Shown piece after piece: positions 7,908-15,796 of a stretch of 29,479 bases of DNA (positions are counted from its first letter, which is position 1; each line of letters starts with the position of its first letter). This stretch comes from an uncultured Ruminococcus sp. (GTDB lineage: Bacteria; Bacillota_A; Clostridia; Oscillospirales; Ruminococcaceae): assembly GCA_946629405.1 (NCBI GenBank), contig CAMOXW010000014.1, positions 1-29,479 on the forward strand, written 5' to 3'. The translations under genes and the position numbers were made by a program. The notes beneath the pieces were generated by a model, which was not told where the DNA came from, did not search any database, and saw only the letters and a list, made by a program, of their open reading frames with translations.

Positions 7908-8627
7908 TCATTCTCCCATAAGTCTCTTCATGATTTCCTGATAGGCTTCCTCTACGCCGCCCATATCACGGCGGAAGCGATCCTTATCGAGCTTCTCGTG
8001 AGTTGTGCTGTCCCAGAAACGGCAGGGATCAGGGGATATCTCGTCAGCGAGGATTATGGTGCCGTCAGAGGTCTTTCCGAACTCGATCTTGAAGTCGATG
8101 AGGTCGATATTGAGGCCCTTGAAGAACTTCACCATGAACTCGTTTACCTTGAAGGCATACTTTGCGATAGTGTCGAGATCCTCCTTTGTGGCAATGCCGA
8201 GAGCGAGCGCATAGTAGTCGTTGATGAACGGATCGCCGAGGTCGTCGTTCTTGTAGCTGTATTCAAGGATCGGGCAGAGAAGCTGTTTGCCTTCCTCAAC
8301 GCCCATTCTCTTTGAGAAGCTTCCGGCAGCAACGTTTCTGATGATAACCTCAAGGGGAACGATGGATACCTTCTTAACGATAGTTTCACGGTCGCTGATC
8401 TCCTCCACGAGATGTGTGGGAACGCCTTCCTTCTCGAGCATTTTGAACATGAAGTTTGTCATCTTGTTGTTGATAACGCCCTTGCCTGCGATAGTGCCCT
8501 TCTTTTCGCCGTTGAAGGCTGTAGCGTCGTCCTTGTAGTCAACAATAACGAGCTCAGGGTCATTTGTAGCGTAGACCTTCTTAGCCTTGCCCTCATAGAG
8601 CTGTTCCTTCTTTTCAATGTTTGCCAT
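7908..8627 (-). CDS. purC: Phosphoribosylaminoimidazole-succinocarboxamide synthase (SAICAR synthetase)
   Basis: 239 residues. It joins CAIR and aspartate with ATP in step 7 of purine synthesis. Motifs: [12 protein letters not shown] at the N-terminus, [39 protein letters not shown] and [14 protein letters not shown]. The frame is open further upstream, but the ATG at 8627 begins the conserved protein and has AAGGAGG eight bases upstream, so it is the start. It follows purE after an 82-base gap that contains a small GC-rich hairpin. Confidence 0.97.
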   Translation of the reverse strand: MANIEKKEQLYEGKAKKVYATNDPELVIVDYKDDATAFNGEKKGTIAGKGVINNKMTNFMFKMLEKEGVPTHLVEEISDRETIVKKVSIVPLEVIIRNVAAGSFSKRMGVEEGKQLLCPILEYSYKNDDLGDPFINDYYALALGIATKEDLDTIAKYAFKVNEFMVKFFKGLNIDLIDFKIEFGKTSDGTIILADEISPDPCRFWDSTTHEKLDKDRFRRDMGGVEEAYQEIMKRLMGE

Positions 8628-8670
8628 TTGAAATTCCTCCTTGAGAATTGTATAAATGTGTATATGCAAT

Positions 8671-8690
8671 CCCGCGGCCTGCGGGAATTG
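8671..8690. repeat. Small GC-rich inverted repeat between purE and purC
   Basis: CCCGC and GCGGG arms (about 8672-8686) with a five-base loop, extended by CAAT and ATTG outside. It resembles the single hairpins inside the larger repeat elements around purM. No T-run follows on either strand, so it is not an obvious terminator. It may stabilise or process the pur transcript. Confidence 0.4.
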
Positions 8691-8709
8691 TAGGTGTGTT
8701 ATCAGGCTT

Positions 8710-9210
8710 TCAGAGCGCTGCTATCTGCTCCTGAAGCGCCTTGTCCTTTGCGATAACGCCGTCAGCCATTGCCTTCTTTTCAGCCGCAAGCTTTTCAGCA
8801 AGCGCCTCATCAGAAACAGCAAGTATCTGTACCGCAAGTACAGCAGCGTTCTTAGCGCTGTCGATACCAACTGTCGCAACGGGTACTCCGGGCGGCATCA
8901 TAACTGTTGCGAGGAGAGCGTCAACTCCCTCGAGAGCCTTTGACTTCATCGGGATACCGATAACCGGAAGTGTTGTATGTCCTGCAACTACACCTGCAAG
9001 GTGAGCAGCCATACCGGCAGCGCAGATTATTGCGCCGAATCCGTTTGCCTTAGCGTTTGAGGCAAATTCCGAAGCCTCTGCCGGTGTCCTGTGAGCGCTC
9101 ATAACTCTGCACTCAAACTCAACTCCGTACTTTTTCAGCTCAGTGAGAGCTGATTTTACTACCGGGAAGTCACTGTCGCTTCCCATGATAACTGCAACTT
9201 TTTTTGACAT
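8710..9210 (-). CDS. purE: N5-carboxyaminoimidazole ribonucleotide mutase, class I
   Basis: 166 residues. It converts N5-CAIR to CAIR in step 6 of purine synthesis. The nucleotide-binding [10 protein letters not shown] and catalytic SAHRTP motifs are present, together with [11 protein letters not shown] and [13 protein letters not shown], which place it in class I (PurK-dependent) rather than class II. No purK is seen in the window. The start ATG has AGGAG upstream. It begins 23 bases after the end of the WG-like gene, with no room for its own promoter, so it is probably transcribed from further upstream. Confidence 0.97.
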   Translation of the reverse strand: MSKKVAVIMGSDSDFPVVKSALTELKKYGVEFECRVMSAHRTPAEASEFASNAKANGFGAIICAAGMAAHLAGVVAGHTTLPVIGIPMKSKALEGVDALLATVMMPPGVPVATVGIDSAKNAAVLAVQILAVSDEALAEKLAAEKKAMADGVIAKDKALQEQIAAL

Positions 9211-9233
9211 ATCTATTCTCCTGTTTAAATTAT

Positions 9234-10358
9234 TTATTCTGTATCGCTCCAGCCGCCGTCAATATTCTCAGGGGGTGGAGGAGGGATATCCGGTGTATCC
9301 GGGACATACGGCTCCGCAGGTATCTCCGGCTCGGGGTATTCCGGCTCAGTAAGCTCAAAGCTGCCGGAAACAGCCGTAAGATCGTTCTCTGACGTTCCGC
9401 TGAATTTTATAAACGCCCTGTAGGACGCCTTCATGCTCTCCGGTTCATCCTTTCCCTCAACGGTATAGCTCAGCTCAGTTTTGGCTGAAACGGATATCGA
9501 GAACACCGGCACACCGTCCTCAGAGCCCGCAGAATAGAGGTAAACATCGTCTACCGCAAGGAGCTTCTTCGAGACTATGCGCTTGTCATCCGGAAATAGC
9601 ATGGTGAAGGCAGGCTTTCCGCCTGTCCTTATATCCGAAACATATACGCCGTCGCCAGTATAGGCAAAGGCAAGGTATTTCCCCGCAGCCGAAGCCATAT
9701 ACTCAAGCATTGCCGGGTCAAGCCTTTCAAGCAGCATAGGGTTTTTTACACTAAAATCAAATCCGCAGCTCAGAGCCTCGCCCCTGACCTCAGCCTCACT
9801 GAAACGGAAGCCGTCGCCGGAAGCCGAATAGGTATAGGTCCCTGTCCCGCTGCTGAGGGTGAGGGTATCTCCCGTGACAGTGCAGTCTGTCCAGACCTTC
9901 CTGAACATCGGGGAGAAGTCAGCATCATAGAGCACGACCGAGCTGTCGATCCCGGATTCGGCGACATAAAGGGTCTTGCTGCCGCTCACACAGGGAGTTA
10001 TGCTCCGGTAGATGAATGGTACGGCAATATTGCCCTCATAGTCAACGCAGCCCTTCATGACAGTGCCATTGATACGCTTTGAGGCTATACATCTTCCCTC
10101 GCCAGCGAAGCTGAGCTCGAGCCATTCCGCGGGGACGATGACTCTGTCGCTGCTGTCTATGACGCCGCAGAAGCCGCTGCTGTCCTCGAAGATGCGGTTC
10201 CCTTCGCGGTCAGAACCGAGCCTTCGCTCGATATCGGTCTGAGCGGAGCTGCGCGAGGTATTTTTGCTTGTGTCGGAGTAGAAGCGGGTGATGGCTATCG
10301 CAAGTAGGATCACCACCACAAACAGCACCGACACCACAAGTCTCATATGCTTGTTCAA
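9234..10358 (-). CDS. Membrane-anchored WG-like protein with proline-rich tail
   Basis: 374 residues. One N-terminal membrane segment (about 6-26) is followed by an extracellular β-rich region. Residues 55-110 resemble degenerate WG repeats (FCGVIDSSDRVIVPAEW, then KGCVDYEGNIAVPFIY). The C-terminus is a Pro/Glu-rich tail (about 338-370) with a PPPPP run. The start is a TTG at 10358 with GGAGG ten bases upstream; the nearest ATG (10346) is too far from that site. The function is unknown. It lies between the glycosyltransferase and purE with short gaps, so it is likely cotranscribed with both. Confidence 0.7.
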   Translation of the reverse strand: MNKHMRLVVSVLFVVVILLAIAITRFYSDTSKNTSRSSAQTDIERRLGSDREGNRIFEDSSGFCGVIDSSDRVIVPAEWLELSFAGEGRCIASKRINGTVMKGCVDYEGNIAVPFIYRSITPCVSGSKTLYVAESGIDSSVVLYDADFSPMFRKVWTDCTVTGDTLTLSSGTGTYTYSASGDGFRFSEAEVRGEALSCGFDFSVKNPMLLERLDPAMLEYMASAAGKYLAFAYTGDGVYVSDIRTGGKPAFTMLFPDDKRIVSKKLLAVDDVYLYSAGSEDGVPVFSISVSAKTELSYTVEGKDEPESMKASYRAFIKFSGTSENDLTAVSGSFELTEPEYPEPEIPAEPYVPDTPDIPPPPPENIDGGWSDTE

Positions 10359-10376
10359 TAGAGGGGCACCTCCGCG

Positions 10377-11381
10377 TTACTGTTTTCCGTCTGCTTTTTC
10401 AGCGGAGCTGTCAGCCTGTCCGCGCTTTTTTTCGCGGTAGCTCTCCGCAGTCTCCTTTGAAATATATATCGGGCGGTGCTTTGTCTCAAGGTAAGTTTTT
10501 GAGAGGTACTGTCCGAGGATGCCGGTACACAGGAGCTGCAGACCGCTCAGAAGGAAGATTATGCAGACGATCGTAGGATAACCGGCAACATCCTCGCCGA
10601 ACGCTATGGTCTTGATGACCGTTATTATCATCAGCACGAACGCTGTGAAGCAGCTTATGATACCAAGCAGCGAGGAAATGACAAGAGGAGCTGTCGAGAA
10701 CGCCATGATACCCTCGAGGGAGTATTTGAACAGTCCCCAGAACGACCACGACGAGGTACCTGCGGGGCGCTCGACGTTTTCGTATTCGATATAGCGGGTA
10801 TTGAAGCCTACCCAGCTGAAAATCCCCTTTGAGAAGCGGTTATACTCAGACATATTGAGTATCGCATCGACCATTTGTCTGCTCATGAAACGGAAGTCCT
10901 GAGCGCCGTCAACTATCTCGGTCTGGGATATCCTGTTCATGATCTTGTAAAACTTTCTTGCGAACCATGAGCGTATTTTTGACTCGCCCTTGCGGCTGAC
11001 GCGGCGGGTGGTAGCACAGTCGTACTCGCCGTCCCTGACGTAGCTGTACATCTCAGGGAGGAACGCAGGCGGGTGCTGGAGGTCGGCGTCCATTACGACG
11101 ACGAAATCTCCCTTTGCATTTTCGAGACCGGCATACATACCGGACTCCTTGCCGAAATTTCTTGAAAACGAAATATATCTTACTCTTTCGTCTTTCAGGG
11201 CGAGAGAGCGGAGTATATCAAGGGTGCTGTCTTTTGAACCGTCATTGATGAACAGGTACTCAAAGGTGAGCTCCGGAAAATCCTCGGACATCTTGTCGGT
11301 GACCTTAGTGATCTCCTCATAGAACATCGGCAGTACCTCTTGCTCATTATAGCACGGCACAACAACTGAAACGAGCTTCAC
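10377..11381 (-). CDS. Family 2 glycosyltransferase, GtrB/DPM-like, membrane-bound
   Basis: 334 residues. The N-terminal catalytic domain starts with VVPCYNEQEVLP and has NDGSKDST and the metal-binding MDADLQHPP. Two C-terminal membrane segments (about 228-252 and 262-286) follow, then a charged tail. This is the layout of bactoprenol-phosphate glucosyltransferases that load a sugar onto a lipid carrier at the cytoplasmic face for surface polysaccharide modification. The frame is open upstream, but the GTG at 11381 has AGGAGG six bases upstream and begins the conserved fold. The sugar cannot be told from sequence. Confidence 0.9.
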   Translation of the reverse strand: MKLVSVVVPCYNEQEVLPMFYEEITKVTDKMSEDFPELTFEYLFINDGSKDSTLDILRSLALKDERVRYISFSRNFGKESGMYAGLENAKGDFVVVMDADLQHPPAFLPEMYSYVRDGEYDCATTRRVSRKGESKIRSWFARKFYKIMNRISQTEIVDGAQDFRFMSRQMVDAILNMSEYNRFSKGIFSWVGFNTRYIEYENVERPAGTSSWSFWGLFKYSLEGIMAFSTAPLVISSLLGIISCFTAFVLMIITVIKTIAFGEDVAGYPTIVCIIFLLSGLQLLCTGILGQYLSKTYLETKHRPIYISKETAESYREKKRGQADSSAEKADGKQ

Positions 11382-11431
11382 AACAATCCTCCTAAAACTT
11401 AGTCTGGCAATCATCTGCCAATACACTATTA

Positions 11432-11460
11432 ATAATACTACAAAACCTGATATAATGCAA
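11432..11460 (-). promoter_or_regulatory. Possible SigA promoter for the glycosyltransferase-pur run
   Basis: On the minus strand TTGCAT (-35, weak) is followed by 17 bases and TATTAT (-10, 5 of 6). A small hairpin (TGGCA/TGCCA, 11405-11420) lies in the leader before the GTG start. No purine riboswitch pattern is seen in the leader. Confidence 0.45.
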
Positions 11461-11510
11461 GAGAAAACGCGATTTTTTAAATATTTTAGTTATTAGCATC
11501 TGATTTGCAG

Positions 11511-11532
11511 GGAACGCCGCGCCCGGCGTTCC
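11511..11532. repeat. Intergenic inverted repeat
   Basis: GGAACGCC pairs with GGCGTTCC over a loop of about six bases. No T-run is adjacent. It lies between the glycosyltransferase promoter region and the lyase terminator. Confidence 0.5.
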
Positions 11533-11561
11533 GCTGTCACTCTCATCTAAATCCCAAACAG

Positions 11562-11592
11562 AAAAGCGGACCCGCCTTCCAGCAAGTCCGCT
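11562..11592 (-). terminator. Intrinsic terminator of the rhamnogalacturonan lyase gene
   Basis: AGCGGAC (11565-11571) pairs with GTCCGCT (11586-11592). On the minus strand the stem is followed by TTTT. It lies 14 bases after the lyase stop codon. Confidence 0.75.
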
Positions 11593-11605
11593 CAGTGCTA
11601 TTCAG

Positions 11606-14600
11606 TTATTTCTTGATCCATACATCAGGTTCTTCCGGTCTTACATACTCGGTAGTGTCGAGGTAGAAATCGGTGTGCGGAGGCTGATTGTAGCCGTTAT
11701 TCTGAGAAGCTACCTGAACACGGTACTGTGCATTGTGCATGAGCGTGTAGAGGTTATACTTGTTCTCATAGGTGGTGGTGAACACTCTCAGTCCGCCGTC
11801 GCTCTTACGCATTATCAGCTCCTCGCGCCAGTCGCCTGTAAGGTCGCAGGTGAGGCAGGCGTTGGACTTGGAGTAATTGTTATAGGTAACGCCGTCGCCG
11901 GTGAATACTCTGCCCTTGCCGTACTGATCGACCATAGTCCTGTCAAGGACTCCTCTTTCAAGAACGTCGGTCCAGTATACGACGGAATTCTGTCCCCACT
12001 TTGTGATATCGCTCCACTGGCATACAACACTGTGGTCACCCGCAGCGGAGTAGACATTTCCGCTGTGTGAGCCGACCATTTCAGCGCCGCCGTTGCCTGT
12101 GATGAGGTTGTCAGCGAGAGCACGTCCGGTATCTCCGCCGGCAGTCTCCCTGAACAGCACCTTGGCTGTAGCAGCATCACGGAGGATCACACCGAAGTTT
12201 ACAGCAGTTCCGTTGGGATGCGTTTCATCCTCAAGGCACTGGAATATCTCCAGACCAGGATTCTTCGGGTCAAAGTCGCCAACGTGGATAGCATCGCCGT
12301 GAGCGAGGCTGGTGGTATTGAGTACAGTACCGTTGTCATCTATGATAACAGAGCCGCATACTACCTCCTGCCTGCCGTCCTGGTCAACGTCAGCAGCCAT
12401 ACAATGGTGGTTGCCGTCGCCGTAGCCCTTTGCGGAAACATTGTGGCCGGTATCCCATGCCCACTTCTCGACGAGCTTGCCGTTCTTCACACCCCATGCA
12501 GTAAGAGCCATACGAGTGTAGTAGCCTCTGCCGAAGCAGGCATAAGCCTGATCTCCGCCGTCAAGGTATGCAACACAGCCTGTGAAGCGGTCAACACGAT
12601 TGCCGTAGCTGTCGCCCCATGCCTCAGCGTCGCCTCTGCCGGGAACGTAATCAACTGTATCCAGTGCCTTGCCCGTCATACCGTCGAACAGTGTCAGGTA
12701 CTCTGCACCGCTCAGTATCTTACCGGTAGGATCGCCTCTCTTGCCTTCGACCTGTCCGGTCATTCTGTAATCCTTTGACTTGTCGCCGATGTAGTTGCCC
12801 TGACCGTCCTTAGTGCCGTCAGCGGTCTTGCAGATCATCTCTGCCTTTCCGTCACCGTCGAAGTCGTATACCATGAACTGGGTATAGTGTGCACCTGCAC
12901 GGATATTGATACCCAGATCAACACGCCAGAGCAAAGTTCCGTCCAGCTTGTAGCAGTCTATGATAACAGGTCCTGTATAGCCGGCATTTGCGTTATCCTT
13001 CGAGTTTGAGGGATCCCACTTTACGAATATCTCATACTGACCGTCGCCGTCAACATCGCCTACGGAGCAGTCGTTCTCGGTGTAGGTGTATTCCACGCCG
13101 TCAGGTGTAGTGCCGCCGGGAGGTGTCTGGGTATTTATATCGAAGTAAGCGCCGCTCACTCCGCTGTTTTTATTTGAATAGTTGATAGAGAACTGTGCAA
13201 ATTCAGTACACTCCTCGCCGACGTAGGTGTCGATAGTGTAGCTGTCTGTCGCAGTACCCTCGGCATCGAGGTAGTTTGAGGCATCGTCCATAGTGAAGGT
13301 GCCGAGCATCGTGCGGACATCGTCCTTTGTTATTCTCCAGAGGTTGAAGGTGGTTTCCTCGTTGTCGGTAGCAAGATGTCTCCAGCTTACGAGAACGCCC
13401 TTGCCGGTATAAGCTGCGGAAACGCCTCTGTTAAGGTTCTCGACACGGATACCCTGCGTAGCCTTTTCGTGAGGAGCGTTCGCCGAGGTGCTTGTGAGCT
13501 CGACGTAGTCCATATTCGGACCGCCGCCGGAGGTCGTAGCATAGGCCTTGATAGTATTAGTGCCCTTCCTGAGCGCAACGACAGCCTTCGCGTCGTCCCA
13601 TGTTGTCCACGCACCGGTTCCGTCGAAGTCGAGGTACTGACCGTACTCGCGGTCGCCGTTGACGATGAGCTTTACGGGGCGGTTTACCGTTGAGCCGTTC
13701 GCATAGCGGAAATCGGCCTCGTAATTGCCGTCCTCGGGTACCTCAACGGTCCACTCGACATAGCTGCCGATGCAGTTGTCATAGTTGAAGTAGCCCTCGC
13801 CCGCAAAACCGGCATTTGTGCTTTCCTCCCAACCCTTGTGGGTCTCAGCCTCTATGGCGTAGTAGCGCACCTCAACGGGAGCTGCGGTAGTTGTCGTAGT
13901 AGTGGTAGTTGTTGTGGTAGTAGAGGTCGTTGTAGTCTGGGTATCGGTAGTTGTAGTTGTGGTGTCAAGCGGGTCATAGGGTATCAGCTCAGTCGGGTCG
14001 GGCTTGTTGGATGTACGGTATACCGCGGAGTCGGAAGCGATACGGACTGCCCCGGCAGTATTGATAACTATCTGATTTTCGCCCTTTGGCATCTCGACTA
14101 TAACTATAGTCTCGTTCTCGCCGGCAGAGATATAGAATGGCGTATAATAATCGCCGCTGTTCACAGTTATGCAGCCGTAAACGTCGGAATTGTCTGCATT
14201 GCTTGTAATGAGGCGGAGCTTGTAGTTGCCGTCAGCCTCGGCGGTGTAGGAATACCAGCCTTGGCCCGATGTGCTTGAAACGCTTTCGCCTATAACGCCG
14301 CCCTTGCCGTCGGAGAGCTTTACATACTCGCCGACATGGTGAGTGCGGTCAGAGGTGAGCACCCACTGCATGATAGCAACGGCGTCAGCCATATTCACCT
14401 GACCGTCAGCATTGGCGTCAGCAGCGAGGAGCGAAGTACCCTCGAGAGTGGTGAGGTTGAGCTTGTACTGCTGGATAGTGAGCGCATCCTTGTTGGTAAC
14501 GCCGTCATTGTCGATAACGTCGCCGCGCAGGTAGTACTCCTCATCCGCAGCGCTCGTGACAGAAGCAGCGGTAAACGGTACGGCTGAGAGAGCAAGCGCA

Positions 14601-14650
14601 CCGCTGAGGATGAGGGCTGTGCCTCTCAGCCCTTTTGAATGGTTCTTCAA
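11606..14650 (-). CDS. Rhamnogalacturonan lyase (PL11) with N-terminal dockerin and CBM35-like module
   Basis: 1014 residues. Order: signal peptide (1-35); type I dockerin (42-100) with two calcium loops (GDVIDNDGVTNKDA and ADANADGQVNMADA); a β-sandwich-like module (about 105-210); a threonine-rich linker (230-256); a carbohydrate-binding module like CBM35 (about 264-390); and the PL11 catalytic domain (about 400-1005) beginning VENLNRGVSAAYTG, with repeated DVDGDGQ and DFDGDGK calcium loops as in YesW/YesX. The enzyme cleaves the rhamnogalacturonan I backbone of pectin by β-elimination; the dockerin would attach it to a cellulosome-type scaffold. The start is a TTG (14648-14650) with AAGGGGGT upstream; no ATG fits better. 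It is probably monocistronic, with its own promoter and terminator. Confidence 0.93.
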   Translation of the reverse strand: MKNHSKGLRGTALILSGALALSAVPFTAASVTSAADEEYYLRGDVIDNDGVTNKDALTIQQYKLNLTTLEGTSLLAADANADGQVNMADAVAIMQWVLTSDRTHHVGEYVKLSDGKGGVIGESVSSTSGQGWYSYTAEADGNYKLRLITSNADNSDVYGCITVNSGDYYTPFYISAGENETIVIVEMPKGENQIVINTAGAVRIASDSAVYRTSNKPDPTELIPYDPLDTTTTTTDTQTTTTSTTTTTTTTTTTTAAPVEVRYYAIEAETHKGWEESTNAGFAGEGYFNYDNCIGSYVEWTVEVPEDGNYEADFRYANGSTVNRPVKLIVNGDREYGQYLDFDGTGAWTTWDDAKAVVALRKGTNTIKAYATTSGGGPNMDYVELTSTSANAPHEKATQGIRVENLNRGVSAAYTGKGVLVSWRHLATDNEETTFNLWRITKDDVRTMLGTFTMDDASNYLDAEGTATDSYTIDTYVGEECTEFAQFSINYSNKNSGVSGAYFDINTQTPPGGTTPDGVEYTYTENDCSVGDVDGDGQYEIFVKWDPSNSKDNANAGYTGPVIIDCYKLDGTLLWRVDLGINIRAGAHYTQFMVYDFDGDGKAEMICKTADGTKDGQGNYIGDKSKDYRMTGQVEGKRGDPTGKILSGAEYLTLFDGMTGKALDTVDYVPGRGDAEAWGDSYGNRVDRFTGCVAYLDGGDQAYACFGRGYYTRMALTAWGVKNGKLVEKWAWDTGHNVSAKGYGDGNHHCMAADVDQDGRQEVVCGSVIIDDNGTVLNTTSLAHGDAIHVGDFDPKNPGLEIFQCLEDETHPNGTAVNFGVILRDAATAKVLFRETAGGDTGRALADNLITGNGGAEMVGSHSGNVYSAAGDHSVVCQWSDITKWGQNSVVYWTDVLERGVLDRTMVDQYGKGRVFTGDGVTYNNYSKSNACLTCDLTGDWREELIMRKSDGGLRVFTTTYENKYNLYTLMHNAQYRVQVASQNNGYNQPPHTDFYLDTTEYVRPEEPDVWIKK

Positions 14651-14686
14651 TTTGAATACCCCCTTGAAATTGATTAAAAACGAATT

Positions 14687-14711
14687 ATTACCAATTGCCT
14701 AATTTGGTAAT
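14687..14711. promoter_or_regulatory. Inverted repeat in the lyase 5' leader
   Basis: ATTACCAA (14687-14694) and TTGGTAAT (14704-14711) are perfect 8-base arms with a nine-base spacer. It lies just downstream of the expected transcription start. It could be a second operator or a weak leader hairpin. Confidence 0.5.
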
Positions 14712-14728
14712 TAATTTATGGTAGTAAT

Positions 14729-14757
14729 ATTATATCAGAAATTCTCTGATATGTCAA
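14729..14757 (-). promoter_or_regulatory. Consensus SigA promoter of the rhamnogalacturonan lyase gene
   Basis: On the minus strand TTGACA (14752-14757) is followed by 17 bases and TATAAT (14729-14734), which is full consensus in both boxes and spacing. The predicted leader is about 72 bases. Confidence 0.85.
14732..14752. promoter_or_regulatory. Palindromic operator inside the lyase promoter spacer
   Basis: ATATCAGA and TCTGATAT are perfect 8-base arms around five bases. The palindrome fills the spacer and touches both the -10 and -35 boxes, the position expected for a repressor site. The regulator is not identified in the window. Confidence 0.6.
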
Positions 14758-14828
14758 GTATTTCTGGCTATATTTAAATGTAATCACTATTAACTCGGCG
14801 GATGTTTTCGTGAATTAATTATCCCCCC

Positions 14829-14857
14829 TTGAAATACCGCAAAGAAAGTAGTATAAT
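14829..14857 (+). promoter_or_regulatory. SigA promoter of the lipoprotein gene
   Basis: TTGAAA (14829-14834), a 17-base spacer and TATAAT (14852-14857). The leader is about 25 bases, and GGAGG lies seven bases before the ATG. Confidence 0.8.
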
Positions 14858-14889
14858 ATAATTGTATAATTATATCCGGAGGTGCTACC

Positions 14890-15510
14890 ATGAAAAATAA
14901 AGGAAAAAATATATCATTCGCTGCGGTATTCCTGCTCATAACCGCGTCGCTTTTTGCTCTCGTTTCATGTGGAGGAAAGAAATCCTCGTCCGCGGTGCAG
15001 AAGTCCTCGCCGACCGCCGCTGCCGTGACCGCAGAAGGAACAGATGCGCCCGCAGAAGCTTCCACTCAGAAAACGACCTCATCCAGAATCACAACTGCAA
15101 AGAAAACTACTTCAGCCAAAAAAACTACAGCAGCCAAAACTACCACATCAAAGAAAACTACTACATCAAAAAAGACCACATCCTCCAAAAAAACCACAAC
15201 TTCCGCTGAAAAAACGGAAGCAGCCTATGTTACCTACAAATTCCGCAATAAGCAATACCTGAACGAACACTTTGAGAAACACGGCGCCGAATTCGCCGAC
15301 GACTTCGGCTACAAAACCGCTGCCGAGTACGAAAAGGGCGCAAGCGATGTCATAAATGACCCCGACGCCCTCTTCAAGTACGAAGCTGAGGACGGCGACG
15401 GTATCTACTACATCGAAGATACGAACGAGTTCGTCGTCCTCTCGACAGACGGCTATATCCGTACATACTTCCGCCCGAGCAAAGGAAAAAGCTATTTCGA
15501 CCGGCAGTAA
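14890..15510 (+). CDS. Lipoprotein with Lys/Thr/Ser linker and nuclease-toxin-like C-terminal domain
   Basis: 206 residues. A signal peptide with lipobox LVSC (Cys27) anchors it to the outer face of the membrane. Residues 55-105 are a low-complexity linker of KKTT/SKKT repeats. The last 95 residues form a compact domain (NEHFEKHGAEF, then YKTAAEYEKGA, EDGDGIYYIEDTNEF, and DGYIRTYFRP). I associate this pattern with phage/toxin nuclease domains of the barnase-EndoU-colicin-RelE (BECR) fold; candidate active residues are the HxxxHG histidines and the Arg and Thr of IRTYF. That link is from memory and unproven. No immunity gene is adjacent. It diverges from the lyase, each gene having its own promoter. 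Confidence 0.75.
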   Translation: MKNKGKNISFAAVFLLITASLFALVSCGGKKSSSAVQKSSPTAAAVTAEGTDAPAEASTQKTTSSRITTAKKTTSAKKTTAAKTTTSKKTTTSKKTTSSKKTTTSAEKTEAAYVTYKFRNKQYLNEHFEKHGAEFADDFGYKTAAEYEKGASDVINDPDALFKYEAEDGDGIYYIEDTNEFVVLSTDGYIRTYFRPSKGKSYFDRQ

Positions 15511-15627
15511 CAAGCAGGTGAGCTCGTACAGATGTTTACCCAGCTTATCCATGTTGAATTTTCGCAGTAGTCACAATACTTTTTTCTATATTTTCATGAA
15601 GTCCAACTCTGCCTGCGACAACGGGGT

Positions 15628-15796
15628 TAACGGCTGGTTCGAGCTCACCCTCACATTACTATTACCTGTATGTACACCTCGCACTGCTGCCTCTACAGGA
15701 TAGGCGGCAACGAGCTTCGATGAGATATACGCTCTCGCAGATCAGCAGATGTATGAAGATAAAACCCATAAAATCAGAAGCGGAGGCATGATATGA
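15628..15796 (+). pseudogene. Decayed diguanylate cyclase (GGDEF) tail
   Basis: One frame reads HCCLYRIGGNELR then stops; YRIGGNE is the GGDEF active-site loop with Asp changed to Asn. The next frame, starting within a few bases, reads SFDEIYALADQQMYEDK and ends with TGA at 15794-15796; ADxxMYxxK is the usual C-terminal helix of GGDEF domains. In intact domains these two motifs are about 65 residues apart, so an internal deletion with a frameshift is inferred. Upstream frames are interrupted by stops. The final TGA overlaps the uvrC start (ATGA), suggesting the ancestral gene was coupled to uvrC. Confidence 0.55.

Noticed and set aside
8710..9210. PurE as a PurK-independent class II enzyme, since no purK is in view
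   Set aside because: SAHRTP and the AAHLAG region are class I features; purK is probably elsewhere in the genome.
9211..11480. Purine riboswitch or PurR control upstream of purE
   Set aside because: Only 23 bases precede purE, and the leader of the upstream glycosyltransferase shows no purine riboswitch pattern.
12218..12778. Open frame of 186 codons on the plus strand
   Set aside because: Antisense to the PL11 catalytic domain, which is intact.
13880..13965. Simple-sequence DNA repeat as a possible regulatory or variable tract
   Set aside because: It encodes the threonine linker of the lyase (residues 230-256) in frame, with mixed Thr codons.
15070..15205. Tandem DNA repeat, possibly CRISPR-like
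   Set aside because: Short in-frame KKTT/SKKT codon repeats of the lipoprotein linker; no spacers of constant length.
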